DNA of 9,114 nucleotides, taken from positions 1 through 9,114 of the forward strand of contig CAYWDZ010000129.1 of NCBI GenBank assembly GCA_964456255.1, in the 5' to 3' direction. Below, piece by piece: positions 7,060 through 9,114 of the stretch. The position numbers and the translations under genes are program-made. Numbering within the stretch: position 1 is the first letter of the stretch; each line of letters begins with the position of its first letter. The notes beneath the pieces were generated by a model. That model saw only the letters and a list, made by a program, of their open reading frames with translations. It searched no databases and was not told where the DNA came from. The stretch comes from ZC4RG30 sp964456255 (GTDB lineage: Bacteria > Pseudomonadota > Gammaproteobacteria > Steroidobacterales > Steroidobacteraceae).

Positions 7060-7704
7060 CTACTTGATGGGCGCCCCTGCGGCTGGGGATTCTAGCGCCT
7101 GGGTCTGGTCACGGCGATAGATAGCGGTGTGGCGCATTGGTTTGAGGCCCGGGTACTCCACCAGCCGCGTCAGCTGCAGGGTGCCATCTGGCAGCAGCGC
7201 GAAGGTTTCGGTGGTCTTGCGCTTGCCGCCGCGATCCTCGCTGACGACCAGGGAGGTCTTCTTCCAGTCGGTGCTGATTCTGGTGGTGCCCTGGGCGCTC
7301 ACGCGACTATGTGGCTCGCCCGGGTAGACGCGGCGTTCTTCAGTGTCGCCGGCGCGAATCACGATCACACGCGCCTGCTCGGCGAAAGCCAGCGAAGCCG
7401 GCGGCTCGAGGGCTGTCAGCAACTGCTGGCGCAGTGCGGCTTTTCCGGGGGATTCCGGTACAGGAAGCGCGAATGCGGGGTCGTCCGGATCCAGCAGATC
7501 GCCCCTGCGCGGGCGCGGTGGCTTGCGAGGCTTGGGTTCCTTGAATTTCTGGAGCGCGGTATCGACTGCCGCATCGGGCGCTTCGCTGCTGGTCGCATCG
7601 ATGACCCATTTCCCGCACAGCCACGCACAACCATCAGGCGCCTCGGCGGCCCGGGCCGGCAGCACCGCGAGCCACAACATGAATACCCCGAAAGCCATGC
7701 GCAT
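7060..7704 (-). CDS. Exported protein of unknown function ('GKW' type)
   Basis: This is the first gene of the exported-protein operon, 214 residues. The signal peptide MRMAFGVFMLWLAVLPARA (probable cleavage after ARA at 19) is followed by GCAWLCGKWVIDATSSE (25-41); the Cys pair 26/30 could form a disulfide. Next come a basic Pro-rich stretch (KFKEPKPRKPPRPRRGD, 53-69), a helical part containing LRQQLLTALEPPASLAF, and a strand-rich C-terminal half (VIVIRAGDTEERRVYPG, TSLVVSEDRGGKRKTTETF, LLPDGTLQLTRLVEYPG, HTAIYRRD). The alternating strands and the 'G-K-W-x-x-D' opening resemble small beta-barrel or lipocalin-like exported proteins, but I cannot name a family. ATG at 7702-7704 is chosen; ATG at 7696-7698 two codons later is equally possible, and neither has a strong ribosome binding site. 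The 116-base gap upstream is shared with a divergent gene and shows no clear promoter. Confidence 0.78.
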   Translation of the reverse strand: MRMAFGVFMLWLAVLPARAAEAPDGCAWLCGKWVIDATSSEAPDAAVDTALQKFKEPKPRKPPRPRRGDLLDPDDPAFALPVPESPGKAALRQQLLTALEPPASLAFAEQARVIVIRAGDTEERRVYPGEPHSRVSAQGTTRISTDWKKTSLVVSEDRGGKRKTTETFALLPDGTLQLTRLVEYPGLKPMRHTAIYRRDQTQALESPAAGAPIK

Positions 7705-7810
7705 GGGCCGACTCTAGCCCACGGCCCCGGGCATGTCAGTCACATTGCCCGCTCGTAATTGCGGTATCTTCGATGCGCGAACCGGGGATCCGATGCCGGC
7801 TGGAACGACA

Positions 7811-7820
7811 GGGAGAGGTC
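7811..7820 (+). promoter_or_regulatory. Ribosome binding site that fixes the start of the pseudo-protease gene
   Basis: GGGAGAGGTC directly precedes the ATG at 7821 and supplies a GAGAGG Shine-Dalgarno core. The open frame extends upstream to an ATG at 7773, but that would add 16 polar residues before the signal peptide, so 7821 is the better start. Confidence 0.6.
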
Positions 7821-8840
7821 ATGGCCAGAAAGCCATTCACGCACTTCATCGCAGTCATGCTCGCAGCGACGGGTCTGCTGCCGCAGGTCGCGCGTGCGGC
7901 CTGCGAGATGAAGCAGTTTGCCTCGATTGATATCGACATCACGCCCAACGGCGGGGTGCTGGTGCCTTTGCAGATCAACGGGCACGACGTGTGGATGTCT
8001 CTGAACATGTCGTCGGGCATGCCCATCATCGGGCCGCAGACGCTGCAGATGCTGGATCTGAAGCCCATCCCGGTTACCGCAACCAACCTGTATTCGAACG
8101 GCAACCGGATCACGCGTCAGGTGAAGGTCGACAGCCTGCGCATGGGTAATGCCAACTTCACCGACTGGATGCTGTATGTGAATCCTGGCGAAGGCCGGCC
8201 AGCGCCGATGTACAAGGGGCGTCCCAATGTCGGCGTGCTGTCGGCGGTGTTCATGAATGTCGTCGACATGGAACTGAACATGGCCGAGCACAAGATGAAC
8301 CTCTTTCAGCACACCAAGTGCAAGGGGGAGGCGGTCTACTGGGGCGGTGCAAGCACGGCGTTGAATCTGTTCACGGATGCGGCCGGCCTGATGTACTTCC
8401 CGATGGAAATCGACGGCAAGCGGGTAGAGACCTCGCTCAATACGCAGGACCGGCGCTCGCTGCTCAGCGAGCGTGTCACGCAGGACTTCTTCGGCTTCAG
8501 GATCGGGTCGCCCGGCGTGCGAACCGAGACCGTACGCGCCCAGAATGGCAAGCAGATCACCCTCGGTCTGAAGGAGATGAGTCTCTCAGCGAAAGGGCTG
8601 GACCTGGCGGATCTGACTTTCACGATACAGGGCGATCGTGCGCCGCGCTGCGCGCCGACCACCAATCGCGAATCCGGTGGAATCGGCTTCGACCGCTGCA
8701 ACTCGATCGTGCCCATGGAACTGGGCACGGATGTGCTGCAGAAACTCCGGATCTACATCGCGTCGAAGGAGAACAAGATCTACTTCACGCGCGTCGGGCC
8801 CGGCCCTGCGAGTTCTGCCGCCCCGAGTGCCACTGATTAG
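7821..8840 (+). CDS. Exported retropepsin-like two-lobed protein, catalytic Asp replaced by Asn in both lobes
   Basis: This 339-residue protein has a signal peptide (about 1-26, core FIAVMLAATGLLP, ending ARA). Two lobes resemble the retroviral-type aspartic protease fold (clan AA). Lobe 1 has VPLQINGHDVWMSLN (48-62), then a flap-like strand region, then VGVLSAVFMNVVDMELNMAEHKMNLF, which matches the usual ending G-x-L-G-x-x-F-L...D-x-x-x-x-x-L-x-L. Lobe 2 has FPMEIDGKRVETSLNTQDRRSLLS and ends ELGTDVLQKLRIYIASKENKIYFT, very like bacterial aspartyl-protease family C-termini. Where active members have D-T/S-G, lobe 1 has N62-M-S and lobe 2 has N207-T-Q. Proteolysis is therefore unlikely; a binding or scaffold role in the periplasm is an inference. 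Four Cys could form two disulfides. Cys28 follows R-A-A and is not a good lipobox. The last 56 bases overlap the convergent rhlE gene; the encoded tail is Ala/Pro/Ser-rich. Confidence 0.83.
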   Translation: MARKPFTHFIAVMLAATGLLPQVARAACEMKQFASIDIDITPNGGVLVPLQINGHDVWMSLNMSSGMPIIGPQTLQMLDLKPIPVTATNLYSNGNRITRQVKVDSLRMGNANFTDWMLYVNPGEGRPAPMYKGRPNVGVLSAVFMNVVDMELNMAEHKMNLFQHTKCKGEAVYWGGASTALNLFTDAAGLMYFPMEIDGKRVETSLNTQDRRSLLSERVTQDFFGFRIGSPGVRTETVRAQNGKQITLGLKEMSLSAKGLDLADLTFTIQGDRAPRCAPTTNRESGGIGFDRCNSIVPMELGTDVLQKLRIYIASKENKIYFTRVGPGPASSAAPSATD

Positions 8841-9114
8841 GGCGACCCTGCTGCCGATGGCGCGGCTGACCCGCTGGTCGATGCTGTGACGGCTGCTGCT
8901 GCGCGGGTGCCTGCTGGCGAGCCGGCGGCTCGGTGATCTTGAACTCCGGCAAGGGCAGGGACGGGATGTCCTGGCCCAGCAGCTTCACGATGTCCTTCAT
9001 GTAAGGCGCTTCATCCGGCGAGACCAGCGAGATCGCCTTGCCGGTGGAACCGGCGCGCGCGGTGCGGCCGATGCGGTGCACGTAGTCTTCGGGGACGTTC
9101 GGCAACTCGTAGTT
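8785..9114 (-). CDS. rhlE: DEAD-box RNA helicase RhlE, C-terminal end (5' part outside window)
   Basis: These are the last 109 residues of an ATP-dependent RNA helicase that acts in RNA and ribosome metabolism. The N-terminal helicase core lies beyond the right edge. The visible part begins NYELPNVPEDYVHRIGRTARAG, which holds helicase motif VI (HRIGRTARAG, with the Arg fingers), followed by the RhlE-like stretch AISLVSPDEAPYMKDI. From about residue 60 of this fragment the sequence becomes a low-complexity tail rich in Gln, Pro and Arg (QQAPAQQQPSQHRPAGQPRH), as is common for the RNA-binding tails of RhlE proteins. The tail runs to a TGA at 8785-8787, so its last codons overlap the 3' end of the convergent pseudo-protease gene. 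The RhlE subtype is likely but cannot be proved from the C-terminus alone. Confidence 0.88.
   Translation of the reverse strand, partial: NYELPNVPEDYVHRIGRTARAGSTGKAISLVSPDEAPYMKDIVKLLGQDIPSLPLPEFKITEPPARQQAPAQQQPSQHRPAGQPRHRQQGRPNQWHSGRQNSQGRARRA

Noticed and set aside
7773..7820. A 16-residue N-terminal extension of the pseudo-protease gene
   Set aside because: The extension is polar and would bury the signal peptide; a good ribosome binding site stands before the ATG at 7821.

Overview
The window reads as chromosomal DNA of a high-GC proteobacterium. The best guess is a Gammaproteobacterium near Steroidobacterales/Nevskiales/Xanthomonadales. That guess rests on the GC-rich codon use, the Kup and RhlE sequences, and a cluster of secreted SnoaL_4, DUF6152 and 'GTW-type' proteins, a combination I associate with such genomes. 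It is an inference, because no rRNA or other diagnostic marker is present. Every gene looks intact apart from the two cut by the window edges. I see no insertion sequence, phage gene, tRNA, rRNA or CRISPR array.

Left part (1-3684, all minus strand). The 5' part of an elongation factor G gene runs off the left edge. It is not followed by tufA or preceded by ribosomal protein genes, and its switch-I region differs from the usual EF-G sequence, so it may be a second EF-G copy. Upstream of it, and transcribed the same way, lies a probable two-gene operon: kup (potassium uptake), then, after 7 bases, a CynX/NimT-type MFS transporter. Both operon genes appear to start with TTG.

Middle part (3806-7704). 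Divergent from kup is a 664-residue secreted protein made of three tandem modules of about 210 residues, each carrying a SnoaL_4 (NTF2-like) domain and a conserved Pro-rich tail. It converges, with only 15 bases between the stop codons, on a tight three-gene minus-strand operon of exported proteins: an unnamed protein with a mature-end 'GKW' start, a DUF6152 protein with a His-His mature N-terminus, and a second unnamed protein with a 'SGTW' start. A 13-bp inverted repeat covers both converging stop codons and could act as a two-way terminator.

Right part (7821-9114). A plus-strand gene encodes an exported two-lobed protein of the retropepsin-like fold. In both lobes the catalytic Asp of the D-T/S-G motif is Asn, so it is probably an inactive protease relative. 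It overlaps tail-to-tail by 56 bases with the 3' end of an RhlE-type DEAD-box RNA helicase gene that enters from the right edge.

As a whole, a block of about 5 kb with five exported proteins of little-known function sits between housekeeping genes (EF-G, Kup, RhlE). The block holds the material of most interest: the triple SnoaL_4 protein, the three-gene exported operon and the pseudo-protease. No direct functional link between them is shown by the sequence.
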